Positions 16,917 to 24,944 of a stretch of 64,000 nucleotides of DNA are shown here, in pieces. This DNA comes from an uncultured Saprospiraceae bacterium (GTDB lineage: Bacteria > Bacteroidota > Bacteroidia > Chitinophagales > Saprospiraceae), in NCBI GenBank assembly GCA_937928045.1, contig CALFWO010000026.1, positions 36,971-100,970 of the forward strand, in the 5' to 3' direction. The notes below the pieces were generated by a model. That model saw only the letters and a list, made by a program, of their open reading frames with translations. It searched no databases and was not told the origin of the DNA. The translations under genes were made by a program, and so were the position numbers. Positions within the stretch are counted from its first letter, which is position 1, and each line of letters begins with the position of its first letter.

Positions 16917-18248
16917 CTACGGATTTATCGAAGCCGTCGAAATGTCGATATTAATGTTTTCTTCAATTTCTTTTGGCCAAATAATATCATCCAATTGCTT
17001 TGCAATTTTGTCTCGAACAACTTCAAAAGCAGGAATATCTTCGCTTGGCATCGGTTCAGGTGGTGGCAAGTTCTCTTTTAAGTGATTTACTTGACGACCA
17101 TTTTTCCAAAATCTAAAACAAACATGGGGGCCTGTTGCCATACCAGTTGATCCGACATATCCAATCGTTTGGCCTTGCTTTACGTGAATGCCACTTTTGA
17201 TGCCCGGTCCAAACTTCTGCATATGAAGATACTGCGTAGTATATGTCTTATCATGCTTGATTTTTACATAGTTTCCATTGTTGCGCGTACGACTTGCCTT
17301 AGTTACTAATCCGTCGGCAACAGCAAAAATCGGAGTCCCATAAGGAGCTGCGTAGTCAGTTCCTAAGTGCGCTTTTCTTCGCTTTAATATTGGATGATAT
17401 CTTCTTCCAAATCTTGAACTGATTCTGGAGTACTTCACCGGAGATTTCAAAAATGCTTTTTCCATGGAACGACCTTCCAAATCATAATATCCGCCGTGGA
17501 TGTCATTTTCGAAATAAATTGCGTGGAATTCAGAAGCTCCAGTTTTGTAGTAGGCTCCAAGAATATTTCCAACCCCTACTTTTTCGCCTTTTATGTATTC
17601 TTGTTCGTAAATCAGTTTGAAACGATCTCCTTTTTGAATATGGTGAAAATCAATAGACCAAGCCAATGCATCTTCCATTCTACTGGCCAGATCATAGTTA
17701 TATCCATTGCCCACCATTGCATCCCATAAAGAGGAACTAATAATCCCAGAAGCCGTTTCAATTTTTTTCTCAATTGGTCGCTGAACAAATTCAGCAGTTA
17801 GCTGCTGAAGATCATAGACCAAATAATTGTAAACACCAGGTGTGTATATCAAATATTCCGCTTTTCCCGTCTCCCGATTTTTTAAGAAAGTATAGGATTT
17901 ACCGGATCGAATATTTCTCGCATCGAATATTTCCCGAGTGCCCTTAGCTAGTTGATCTATTTCTTGGCCGCTTAGACCTTGTTCAGATAATAGGCCTGAC
18001 AAATATTGATTTTCTTCAATAACCCCTTCATGTACTTGAAAAGTGTCCAGTGCGAAACCGTATTTTATGTTCGGAGTAGTTATTTCAAAAGATGAAATTG
18101 GCAAAGCCTCTTGGTTGGACATAAAACTCTGAGGAACTATAAAAACTGCCGAAAATGCAGCAACTACAGCTGATGTAGAAAGCAACTTAGTACTCTTTCT
18201 TTCTGGCTTTAAACGCTTTAATACAGACTTTACAAAAGCTTGGAACAT
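16917..18248 (-). CDS. M23-family (LytM) peptidoglycan metallopeptidase
   Basis: A 443-residue envelope protein with an N-terminal signal-anchor (about residues 22-42). A long linker/LysM-like region precedes a C-terminal peptidase_M23 domain (about 285-400). Zinc-site residues His294 and Asp298 are in HLGTDYAA; the HxH motif reads His375-Val-Cys377 in ATGPHVCFRFW, so the last ligand position carries Cys. The domain order resembles MepM-type endopeptidases that cut peptide cross-bridges of murein. Catalytic activity is likely but the altered third position is worth noting. It is a single gene. Confidence 0.9.
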   Translation of the reverse strand: MFQAFVKSVLKRLKPERKSTKLLSTSAVVAAFSAVFIVPQSFMSNQEALPISSFEITTPNIKYGFALDTFQVHEGVIEENQYLSGLLSEQGLSGQEIDQLAKGTREIFDARNIRSGKSYTFLKNRETGKAEYLIYTPGVYNYLVYDLQQLTAEFVQRPIEKKIETASGIISSSLWDAMVGNGYNYDLASRMEDALAWSIDFHHIQKGDRFKLIYEQEYIKGEKVGVGNILGAYYKTGASEFHAIYFENDIHGGYYDLEGRSMEKAFLKSPVKYSRISSRFGRRYHPILKRRKAHLGTDYAAPYGTPIFAVADGLVTKASRTRNNGNYVKIKHDKTYTTQYLHMQKFGPGIKSGIHVKQGQTIGYVGSTGMATGPHVCFRFWKNGRQVNHLKENLPPPEPMPSEDIPAFEVVRDKIAKQLDDIIWPKEIEENINIDISTASINP

Positions 18249-18387
18249 AGCTATTTCATAGTTTTTTCGTGAATTCTTACATGGGACTAAAGCGGATCAC
18301 GCCAAAAATAGTAAATCTACCTGATATTCATAGGCTAATCTATGTTAAAGGATGACCTAGTTTACGTGAAAAATGAACAATTGTTTA

Positions 18388-20319
18388 CTATCTGTACAAC
18401 CTAACATCGACTCTTCTGGACAGCTTGCCAGAACCCTGGCTTCCATTTCCTTTTTTGAAGACCTGATCTGTCTGAATTCCAGACTTTTGAAGGTAATCTG
18501 CAATGCTTTTTGCCCTTTTTTCAGATAATTGCTGGTTATATTCTGCGGAGCCGGAATTATCAGCTAGGCCAATAACTTCAACATTCCACCACGTTTCTTG
18601 AGACAAAAGATTGATGAGCTTATTGAGGTCAGATTCCGTATCTTCCGTTAACTCAAAACTATCAAAAGGAAAGAAGAATTGGACTCTTCGTTCCTTGATT
18701 TCCCGCTTTTGAGTAAGTTTCACAGGTTTGGCTTTAACCGCAGATTTAGTGGGTAGTAAAGCCATTTCAAGGTGATGAGACTGCCTATTGTCAGTCGATT
18801 CGAAGAATTCTGCACTAATGTGGTAATCATATCCATCAGGCTGAGTTTGAAAGCTAAAAGCCTTGTCAGCAGGTAAGCAAATGAAAAAACGTCCTGTTTC
18901 ATCGGATTTAACCTTGTATTTATACTCCGCTCGAATAATGTCCACTTCACAAGACAAAGGCAGTTGACTTTCTTGATCATAAACATAACCTTCAACATGA
19001 ACTATCGATCTTGGCTGAAAAGCTGGCGGTAATTCTACTTCATAAAGGTCCATTCCGCCTTCTCCACCTTCTCTTGCAGAAGAGAAATTTGCTGTCTTAC
19101 CATCTGCTTGAATATAAAATCCTAGTTCTTTTCCCTGAGAATTGATAGGCAATCCCATGTTTTGTGGCTTTGTCCATTTGCCTTTTTCCAAACGAGTAAT
19201 GAAGATATCACCATCACCCATGCCCGGTAAACCAGTCGAAGTATAGTAAAGTGTTTTCCCATCACTAGAAATAAATGGTGCTTCTTCATCCCCAATTGTA
19301 TTGAATTCAGGACCGAAATTCTGTGGAACGCCCCATTTGCCATTTGGTAATCTTTCACTAAAGTAAATATCAGCCGAGCCATAACCACCTTCACGAGTGC
19401 TACTAAAATATAGAACATTTCCATCACAAGTAATAGAAGGTTGTGAATCCCAAGATTTTGAGTTCAAGTTACCCTCTATTCTTTCTATTTGATCTACCTT
19501 CCCATGGATATATCTAGCTTGATATAAGTCACATCCTCCTTCTGTATCTTCTCGAAGGCATCCTGCGAAGTACAAGGTTGTATTGTCTGCAGAAAACCTA
19601 GCCATCCCTTCATTTTCTGAAGTATTGATAGATTGGTCAAAGTATTCAGGCATTTGCCATTCTTCTCCAATTTTATAAGAGAGCATTACATCTTGATTGC
19701 CATTAAACTTGGTTCTTGTGAAAACCAGTACTTTTCCGTCAGCTGTTAATGTTGGTAGATACTCATCTGTTGGTCCGTTAATCAATTTGCCCATATTTTT
19801 GAAAGGCGTGTATTCGAACTTTGGATAGTTCCCAGCCAAAAGATATTGTTGGGACGTTTTTCTTTCATGATATAAGACCTCATAAAGGTTTTCAGTCGGA
19901 TCTTCTTTTCCGGCATTTGCATATTGTCCATTTTTCATGGATCGAAATTGCTCAAGATAAATACTGGCTTGGTTGATCTCACCAGATTGAAAACTTGCCT
20001 CAGATGCCTCGTAATAGGCTGCTCTTGATAAGTTCGGATTCAATTCAAAACTCCTTTGAAAAGAGGTTACCGATAGACCATATTGCTTTAGTTCTAAATA
20101 AACTCTTCCCAACTCCAAATGAGCTATAGCAAAGTCTTCTTTAATTTTCAACGTGTGGTTCAATTGCTTCAGGGCGTCTTGATATTTTCCACGATGAATA
20201 AAATCTTGGGCATGTTGGATGGACTTTTTGGCATTATTGGTAACAACCAAGCCATCTTGCGCCCATAGCTGGAAAACGGAAATTAAGAGGAAAAAACTAG
20301 TTGATAATAGGTTCTTCAT
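18388..20319 (-). CDS. PorE-like OmpA-family protein (TPR, beta-propeller, regulatory domain, OmpA_C)
   Basis: A 643-residue protein with signal peptide (LWAQ cleavage). Domains in order: TPR repeats (about 25-135), PD40/WD40-like propeller units (about 185-430, several YFSSTREGGYGSADIY-type blades), a carboxypeptidase-regulatory-like sandwich (about 440-515), and an OmpA C-terminal peptidoglycan-binding domain (about 545-640, ADNSGSAEYNQQLSEKRA). This exact order is that of PorE, a periplasmic peptidoglycan-associated component of the type IX secretion system, and the window holds T9SS cargo. Bacteroidota carry several paralogs of this architecture, so orthology is not proven. Confidence 0.85.
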   Translation of the reverse strand: MKNLLSTSFFLLISVFQLWAQDGLVVTNNAKKSIQHAQDFIHRGKYQDALKQLNHTLKIKEDFAIAHLELGRVYLELKQYGLSVTSFQRSFELNPNLSRAAYYEASEASFQSGEINQASIYLEQFRSMKNGQYANAGKEDPTENLYEVLYHERKTSQQYLLAGNYPKFEYTPFKNMGKLINGPTDEYLPTLTADGKVLVFTRTKFNGNQDVMLSYKIGEEWQMPEYFDQSINTSENEGMARFSADNTTLYFAGCLREDTEGGCDLYQARYIHGKVDQIERIEGNLNSKSWDSQPSITCDGNVLYFSSTREGGYGSADIYFSERLPNGKWGVPQNFGPEFNTIGDEEAPFISSDGKTLYYTSTGLPGMGDGDIFITRLEKGKWTKPQNMGLPINSQGKELGFYIQADGKTANFSSAREGGEGGMDLYEVELPPAFQPRSIVHVEGYVYDQESQLPLSCEVDIIRAEYKYKVKSDETGRFFICLPADKAFSFQTQPDGYDYHISAEFFESTDNRQSHHLEMALLPTKSAVKAKPVKLTQKREIKERRVQFFFPFDSFELTEDTESDLNKLINLLSQETWWNVEVIGLADNSGSAEYNQQLSEKRAKSIADYLQKSGIQTDQVFKKGNGSQGSGKLSRRVDVRLYR

Positions 20320-20357
20320 TAGGAATTATTTGACTATTCCAAATGAAGTCCAGGCGA

Positions 20358-21446
20358 TTATCTTTTTATTGCCTTGAAATACAACTCATTTCCCAATCGG
20401 GATGGAATAGAATCTGAACAGGTTTCTAATGTTTCGATTCGGAAACGAGGTTCAAACAATTTACGGTATTCCGCCTCATCACCGCCGAACGGAGGACCAG
20501 CTTTGGGGAATTGAATCCCAAACAAAAGACCTGTTAGTACACCTTCAGGATGCAAAAACGTTGCCGACTTTTCTATGTATAGCTTACGTTTAGAAGGTGG
20601 AAGTGCGCAGAAAAATGTTTGTTCAAGGATTACATCGAACTTTTCGTCAATTGTGAAATAGTCCTGACAAAGGAATTGGTCTTCAGGAAATTTTGGTAAT
20701 AGTTGTCTAATTCTCTTTAAAGCAGCTGATGACCAATCACATACATATACGTTCTTAAATCCTTGCTTAAAGGCGTATTCTGCGGCGTAAGCTTGACCAG
20801 CTCCAGGTATTAGAATTTTGGTGTCCTTGTCATTAAGGCTATCTATTATCCTTTTCAACGGTGGAGTTATGTAACCAACATCCCACCTATCCTGCTGATT
20901 TTCATATCTACTTTCCCAATAATTTGGTGAAAAAACATCATTTGGTTTACTCAGCGGAGCTCTAAGGTATTTGACAAAGTCGGTCGAAGGTAAGCCTGAA
21001 AGTCCTAATTGGTTTGCGATGGTAATTAATTGGCCACGATGATATGTGCTGTGATTCAGTATATGTTCAACAATCTGTCTTCGATTGGGGCTGTATTCCT
21101 TACTACCTATCAAATATTTAACTTCTGCTTCCCAATCTAGGATGGAAAAAGCCGAACAATAATTTAAAAGAGTCACTGATTGCCTGATAAGCTCCTTTAC
21201 CTGGTGCTCACAGGTTTCTGAATCATCAAAATCAGGAAAGACATCACCTTTTTCGGATCTCATTTTATTCCACCAACCGGTTTCTGCCTTTTGGATATGA
21301 TTCCATGTAGCTCTCAAACTAGGAAAGGAATTGGCTACTTTTTCATCATACATACCCTCAGGTAATTCAGCCAACCAAGCGCCAAATCTTTGGTTAGCCC
21401 AAAGATTATATTGAAGTTTTTCGATCAAATGTTCTGCAAATGTCAT
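20358..21446 (-). CDS. DinB domain fused to TPMT-like methyltransferase
   Basis: The predicted 362-residue protein has two parts. Residues about 1-155 are a DinB/YfiT-like four-helix domain with the metal-site histidines in TWNHIQKAE and HILNHSTYHRGQL. Residues about 165-362 are a thiopurine-methyltransferase-like SAM enzyme: NYWESRYENQQDRWDVG, ILIPGAGQAYAAEYAF (SAM loop) and DVILEQTFFCALPP. DinB proteins often act as metal-dependent thiol-handling transferases, and TPMT enzymes methylate S, Se or similar nucleophiles, so a joint detoxification role is a reasonable inference. The start MTFAEHLIEKL is chosen because the upstream extension of the frame has no domain match. Confidence 0.85.
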   Translation of the reverse strand: MTFAEHLIEKLQYNLWANQRFGAWLAELPEGMYDEKVANSFPSLRATWNHIQKAETGWWNKMRSEKGDVFPDFDDSETCEHQVKELIRQSVTLLNYCSAFSILDWEAEVKYLIGSKEYSPNRRQIVEHILNHSTYHRGQLITIANQLGLSGLPSTDFVKYLRAPLSKPNDVFSPNYWESRYENQQDRWDVGYITPPLKRIIDSLNDKDTKILIPGAGQAYAAEYAFKQGFKNVYVCDWSSAALKRIRQLLPKFPEDQFLCQDYFTIDEKFDVILEQTFFCALPPSKRKLYIEKSATFLHPEGVLTGLLFGIQFPKAGPPFGGDEAEYRKLFEPRFRIETLETCSDSIPSRLGNELYFKAIKR

Positions 21447-21642
21447 CTTGGTTATTTTATATACAAACTCGTTAACAACTATTAAAATAGTGATATGATG
21501 ATAGATAATTCCTGTAAAGAGGGATAAAGGTATCGATTCTATCTTTTTGAATGAATGCAAATTTAACAACTGGGCTAGTAAGCGAAAGTTCTTGACTTGA
21601 AAGAAAACTCAGAGCTTATGGCGAAATTCATTGAAGTAATGA

Positions 21643-21650
21643 TAAATTTG
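21643..21650 (+). promoter_or_regulatory. Candidate -7 element upstream of folP
   Basis: TAAATTTG matches TAnnTTTG exactly, 25 bp before the folP start, giving a short leader. A TTG at the canonical -33 distance is not clear. Confidence 0.4.
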
Positions 21651-21675
21651 GGTTGCGCTATTAGGTTAGTTTTTT

Positions 21676-22524
21676 ATGGCAATTATTAATCAGTATCAAA
21701 CAATCAATTGTGGGGGACGGCTCTTGGATTTATCCGATCCAATTGTAATGGGTATATTGAATATTACTCCCGACTCATTTTTTGATGGAAGCAAATATGA
21801 AAAGGAAGATAAATCTTTAGCACAAGTTCAAAAGATGCTGAGCGAAGGAGCCTCGTTGATTGATGTAGGTGGAATGAGTTCTAGACCCGGTGCTGAAATA
21901 ATTAGTCCACAAGAGGAATTAGATCGAGTTTTGCCTGTTGTTGAATCCATAAAAAAGCATTTTCCAGAAGCCATCATTTCCGTGGATACTTGGCGTTGGA
22001 AGGTCGCTAGTCAAGCGGTGAATTCGGGAGCAACTTTGATCAATGATATTTCAGCGGGATCCTTAGATCAAGAGCTTTGGCCTAATCTTGCAAGCTTAAA
22101 TGTTCCATACATTCTGATGCACATGCAAGGAGATCCAAAAACCATGCAATCCAATCCAAGCTATGAAAATGTAAGTTTGGAAATCATGGATGCATTAAGC
22201 AGCGGAGTGACTAAATTAAGATCACTTGGCGTAAAGGATATTATAGTCGATCCAGGTTTAGGCTTTGGGAAAACAATCCAACATAATTTCCAAATATTAA
22301 AAGACTTAAAGGAGTTTAGAATCTTGGGATGTCCTGTTTTAGTAGGACTTTCTAGAAAATCGATGATTCATAAATTACTTAATGTACTTCCTAGCGAAGC
22401 ATTGAATGGTACTACTGCCAGTCATATTTTTGCATTGCAAAATGGTGCAAATATATTGAGGGTACATGATGTAAAAGAAGCCAAAGAGTGTATACAAATT
22501 TTTAAAACTTACAGGGATGCTTAA
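21676..22524 (+). CDS. folP: Dihydropteroate synthase
   Basis: This enzyme condenses p-aminobenzoate with 6-hydroxymethyl-dihydropterin diphosphate in folate synthesis and is the sulfonamide target. The 282-residue TIM-barrel has the signature MGILNITPDSFFDGS, DVGGMSSRPGAE, ISVDTW, LINDISAG, LMHMQGDP and the C-terminal GLSRKSMI. It is the first gene of a tightly packed run: its last 8 bases overlap the following amidohydrolase gene. It is cytosolic. Confidence 0.96.
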   Translation: MAIINQYQTINCGGRLLDLSDPIVMGILNITPDSFFDGSKYEKEDKSLAQVQKMLSEGASLIDVGGMSSRPGAEIISPQEELDRVLPVVESIKKHFPEAIISVDTWRWKVASQAVNSGATLINDISAGSLDQELWPNLASLNVPYILMHMQGDPKTMQSNPSYENVSLEIMDALSSGVTKLRSLGVKDIIVDPGLGFGKTIQHNFQILKDLKEFRILGCPVLVGLSRKSMIHKLLNVLPSEALNGTTASHIFALQNGANILRVHDVKEAKECIQIFKTYRDA

Positions 22525-23812
22525 TTTTAAATCTATTTCATTTTTATGCATAATGTTGCTAATGATTTCTGCTGCTGATGCTCAGAAAAGAACATTAATT
22601 TTATGTGGCGGATTGATTGATGGAACTTATGGAGCTATCCAAAAGGAAATGACAATTATTGTTATTGAAAATGAGATTGTAGAAGTTCAAAAAGGATATT
22701 TGTTCGCAACCACAGAGGATGAATTAATCAATTTAAAAGATCATTATGTAATGCCAGGACTTATGGATATGCATGTGCATATTGAAAGTCAATACTCAAA
22801 AAACAGTTATTTAAACAGATTTGTAAAGGATGATGCCACTACGGCTTATGAGGCTGCTGTTTATGCAAAGAGAACATTAGATGCTGGATTTACTACAGTC
22901 CGAGATCTTGGAGGATCCGGCGTTAACGTGGCCTTGCAAAATGCAATAAGAAGAGGACTCACTGATGGACCAAGAATATTTACTTGCGCAAAAGCGATTT
23001 CAATAACGGGTGGTCATGGTGATCCAACGAACGGTGGGAAAGAAGGCATTTTTGACTTTCCTGGCCCGGAAAGAGGAGTTGCTGATGGCCCGGATGAGTG
23101 TCGTAAAGCGGTTAGACAACAAGTGAAAAACGGAGCGGACTTAATCAAGATTACTGCTACGGGTGGTGTCTTAAGTGTAGCAAGAGATGGATATCGACCA
23201 CAGTTCACAGAAGAAGAAATCACAGCAATAGTTGAAACCGCTAATGACTTTGGAATAAAAGTGGCGGCCCATGCTCATGGAGATGAAGGGATGCAACGTG
23301 CGGTCCGTGCAGGAATTGCATCAATTGAGCATGGCACCATGATGAGTGCGGAAACAATGGAATTAATGAAAAAAATGGGAACTTGGTATGTACCTACAAT
23401 ATCTGCTGGTAAGTCTGTTGCGGATTCTGCCAAAATTGATGGATTTTTTCCTGCCTTGGTAAGGCCAAAAGCAATTTCAATAGGACCCAAAATTCAGTCT
23501 ACTTTTTCAAAAGCATTCAAAATGGGAGTACCAATTGCTTTTGGAACTGATGCTGGAGTCTTTGCCCATGGAAAGAATGCAAAAGAATTCCAATTCATGG
23601 TAGAGGCGGGGATGCCTGCGATGCGAGCCATACAATCAGCTACAGTTAATGCTGCGAAACTCCTTAATATGGAGAATAAGCTAGGTCAAATTCAACCGGG
23701 ATTTTTAGCCGATATAATTGCAGTCAAACAAAATCCAATTGAAGATGTTTCTGCATTGATGAATGTATCTTTCGTAATGAAAGACGGCAAAATCTATAAA
23801 AACGAGCGTTAA
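22517..23812 (+). CDS. Secreted amidohydrolase-family metalloenzyme
   Basis: A 431-residue protein with signal peptide (AADAQ cleavage). The amidohydrolase metal site is complete: HMHVHIES (strand 1), the carboxylated-Lys candidate in DLIKITATGG, HAHGDEGMQRA, SIEHGTMM and FGTDAGVFAHG. The closest family pattern is imidazolonepropionase-like or Xaa-Pro dipeptidase-like amidohydrolases exported by Bacteroidota, which cleave small amide or cyclic amide substrates. The substrate cannot be deduced. It overlaps folP by 8 bp and shares one base (TAATG) with the next gene. Confidence 0.9.
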   Translation: MLNFKSISFLCIMLLMISAADAQKRTLILCGGLIDGTYGAIQKEMTIIVIENEIVEVQKGYLFATTEDELINLKDHYVMPGLMDMHVHIESQYSKNSYLNRFVKDDATTAYEAAVYAKRTLDAGFTTVRDLGGSGVNVALQNAIRRGLTDGPRIFTCAKAISITGGHGDPTNGGKEGIFDFPGPERGVADGPDECRKAVRQQVKNGADLIKITATGGVLSVARDGYRPQFTEEEITAIVETANDFGIKVAAHAHGDEGMQRAVRAGIASIEHGTMMSAETMELMKKMGTWYVPTISAGKSVADSAKIDGFFPALVRPKAISIGPKIQSTFSKAFKMGVPIAFGTDAGVFAHGKNAKEFQFMVEAGMPAMRAIQSATVNAAKLLNMENKLGQIQPGFLADIIAVKQNPIEDVSALMNVSFVMKDGKIYKNER

Positions 23813-24780
23813 TGCCAATACTCCCAGTTCCAACTGGTCAATCATTTTTATTTGCTAAAGGTGCCCATCTTCAGACAATCATTCCTAACATAACTAGATA
23901 TGTAAGGCTAACTTACAGTCGTGAACGAATCGAATTGCCAGATGGTGATTTTTTAGACTTAGATTGGACAAAAAAAGGAAGCAGAAAACTGGTCATCGCA
24001 CTACACGGATTAGAAGGACAAGGAAAACGACATTACATCAAAGGTTCTTTGAAGGAAATGAATCGATTGGGTTGGGATGGTGTAGCGCTAAATTTCCGAG
24101 GTTGCAGTGGTTCTCCGAATAGACTAGCTCGTTCGTATCACAGTGGAGAAATTGAAGATCTTGATTTTGTAATTGAGCATATTCGAGCTTCAGGACAGTA
24201 TGATACCATTTCTTTGCTGGGGTTTAGTTTAGGTGGGAATGTAGTTTTGATGTACGGAGGAAAAAAAGGAAATAATATTCCAGCGGAAGTAAAATCTATT
24301 GCTGCGATATCTGCACCATGCGATTTAACAGGGTCAGTAAATGAAATAGAACATTGGTCTAATAGGCACTATGTGCTCAAATTTTTAATCAGTTTGAGAA
24401 AGAAAACCAGGCTGAAGTCTCATTTATTGGGAGATTTTAACGTTAAGAAAATCCTCAGTTCAAAGAACTTCATTGAATTTGATGAGCGATATACCGCTCC
24501 TGCACATGGTTATAAATCTGCCAAAGATTACTGGAAAAAGGCATCTAGTTTGCCTGTTTTATCTGAAATCCGTGTCCCAACTTTGTTGCTCAATTCCTTG
24601 GATGATACCTTCATTAGTAAAGCTTCCAGCCCAATATCCTTAGCTAAAAACTCCTCTTATTTGCATTTACTTCAGCCCAAATGGGGTGGCCATGTCGGAT
24701 TCTTTGATCGTGTTCCATGGACAACGCTCTGGAGTGAGCGACAAATTGGCAATTTTATAACAAAGATTATTGGTTTGTGA
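23812..24780 (+). CDS. YheT-type alpha/beta hydrolase
   Basis: A 322-residue alpha/beta hydrolase of the YheT/EMB8 group. It starts with the characteristic GAHLQTIIPN segment, then VIALHGLEGQGKRHYI, NFRGCSGSPN, the nucleophile Ser in LLGFSLGGNV, and the C-terminal catalytic His in KWGGHVGFFD. The group includes esterase/lipase-like enzymes without a settled physiological substrate. The start codon overlaps the preceding stop (TAATG), so translation is probably coupled to the amidohydrolase gene. Confidence 0.9.
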   Translation: MPILPVPTGQSFLFAKGAHLQTIIPNITRYVRLTYSRERIELPDGDFLDLDWTKKGSRKLVIALHGLEGQGKRHYIKGSLKEMNRLGWDGVALNFRGCSGSPNRLARSYHSGEIEDLDFVIEHIRASGQYDTISLLGFSLGGNVVLMYGGKKGNNIPAEVKSIAAISAPCDLTGSVNEIEHWSNRHYVLKFLISLRKKTRLKSHLLGDFNVKKILSSKNFIEFDERYTAPAHGYKSAKDYWKKASSLPVLSEIRVPTLLLNSLDDTFISKASSPISLAKNSSYLHLLQPKWGGHVGFFDRVPWTTLWSERQIGNFITKIIGL

Positions 24781-24944
24781 TTTTTAATGTTAGGTTGATG
24801 GATGCTACGTTTTTAACGTTATCTTAATCGAACCTTATGCCTAATTTATTCGTCTTTAAAATGAGGGTTTAAGTATCTTACAAAGAGCTGAGCTACTCGT
24901 TGCTGATTTCAATAAAAAAAGCCGATTTTTGAGGCAATAAATTG

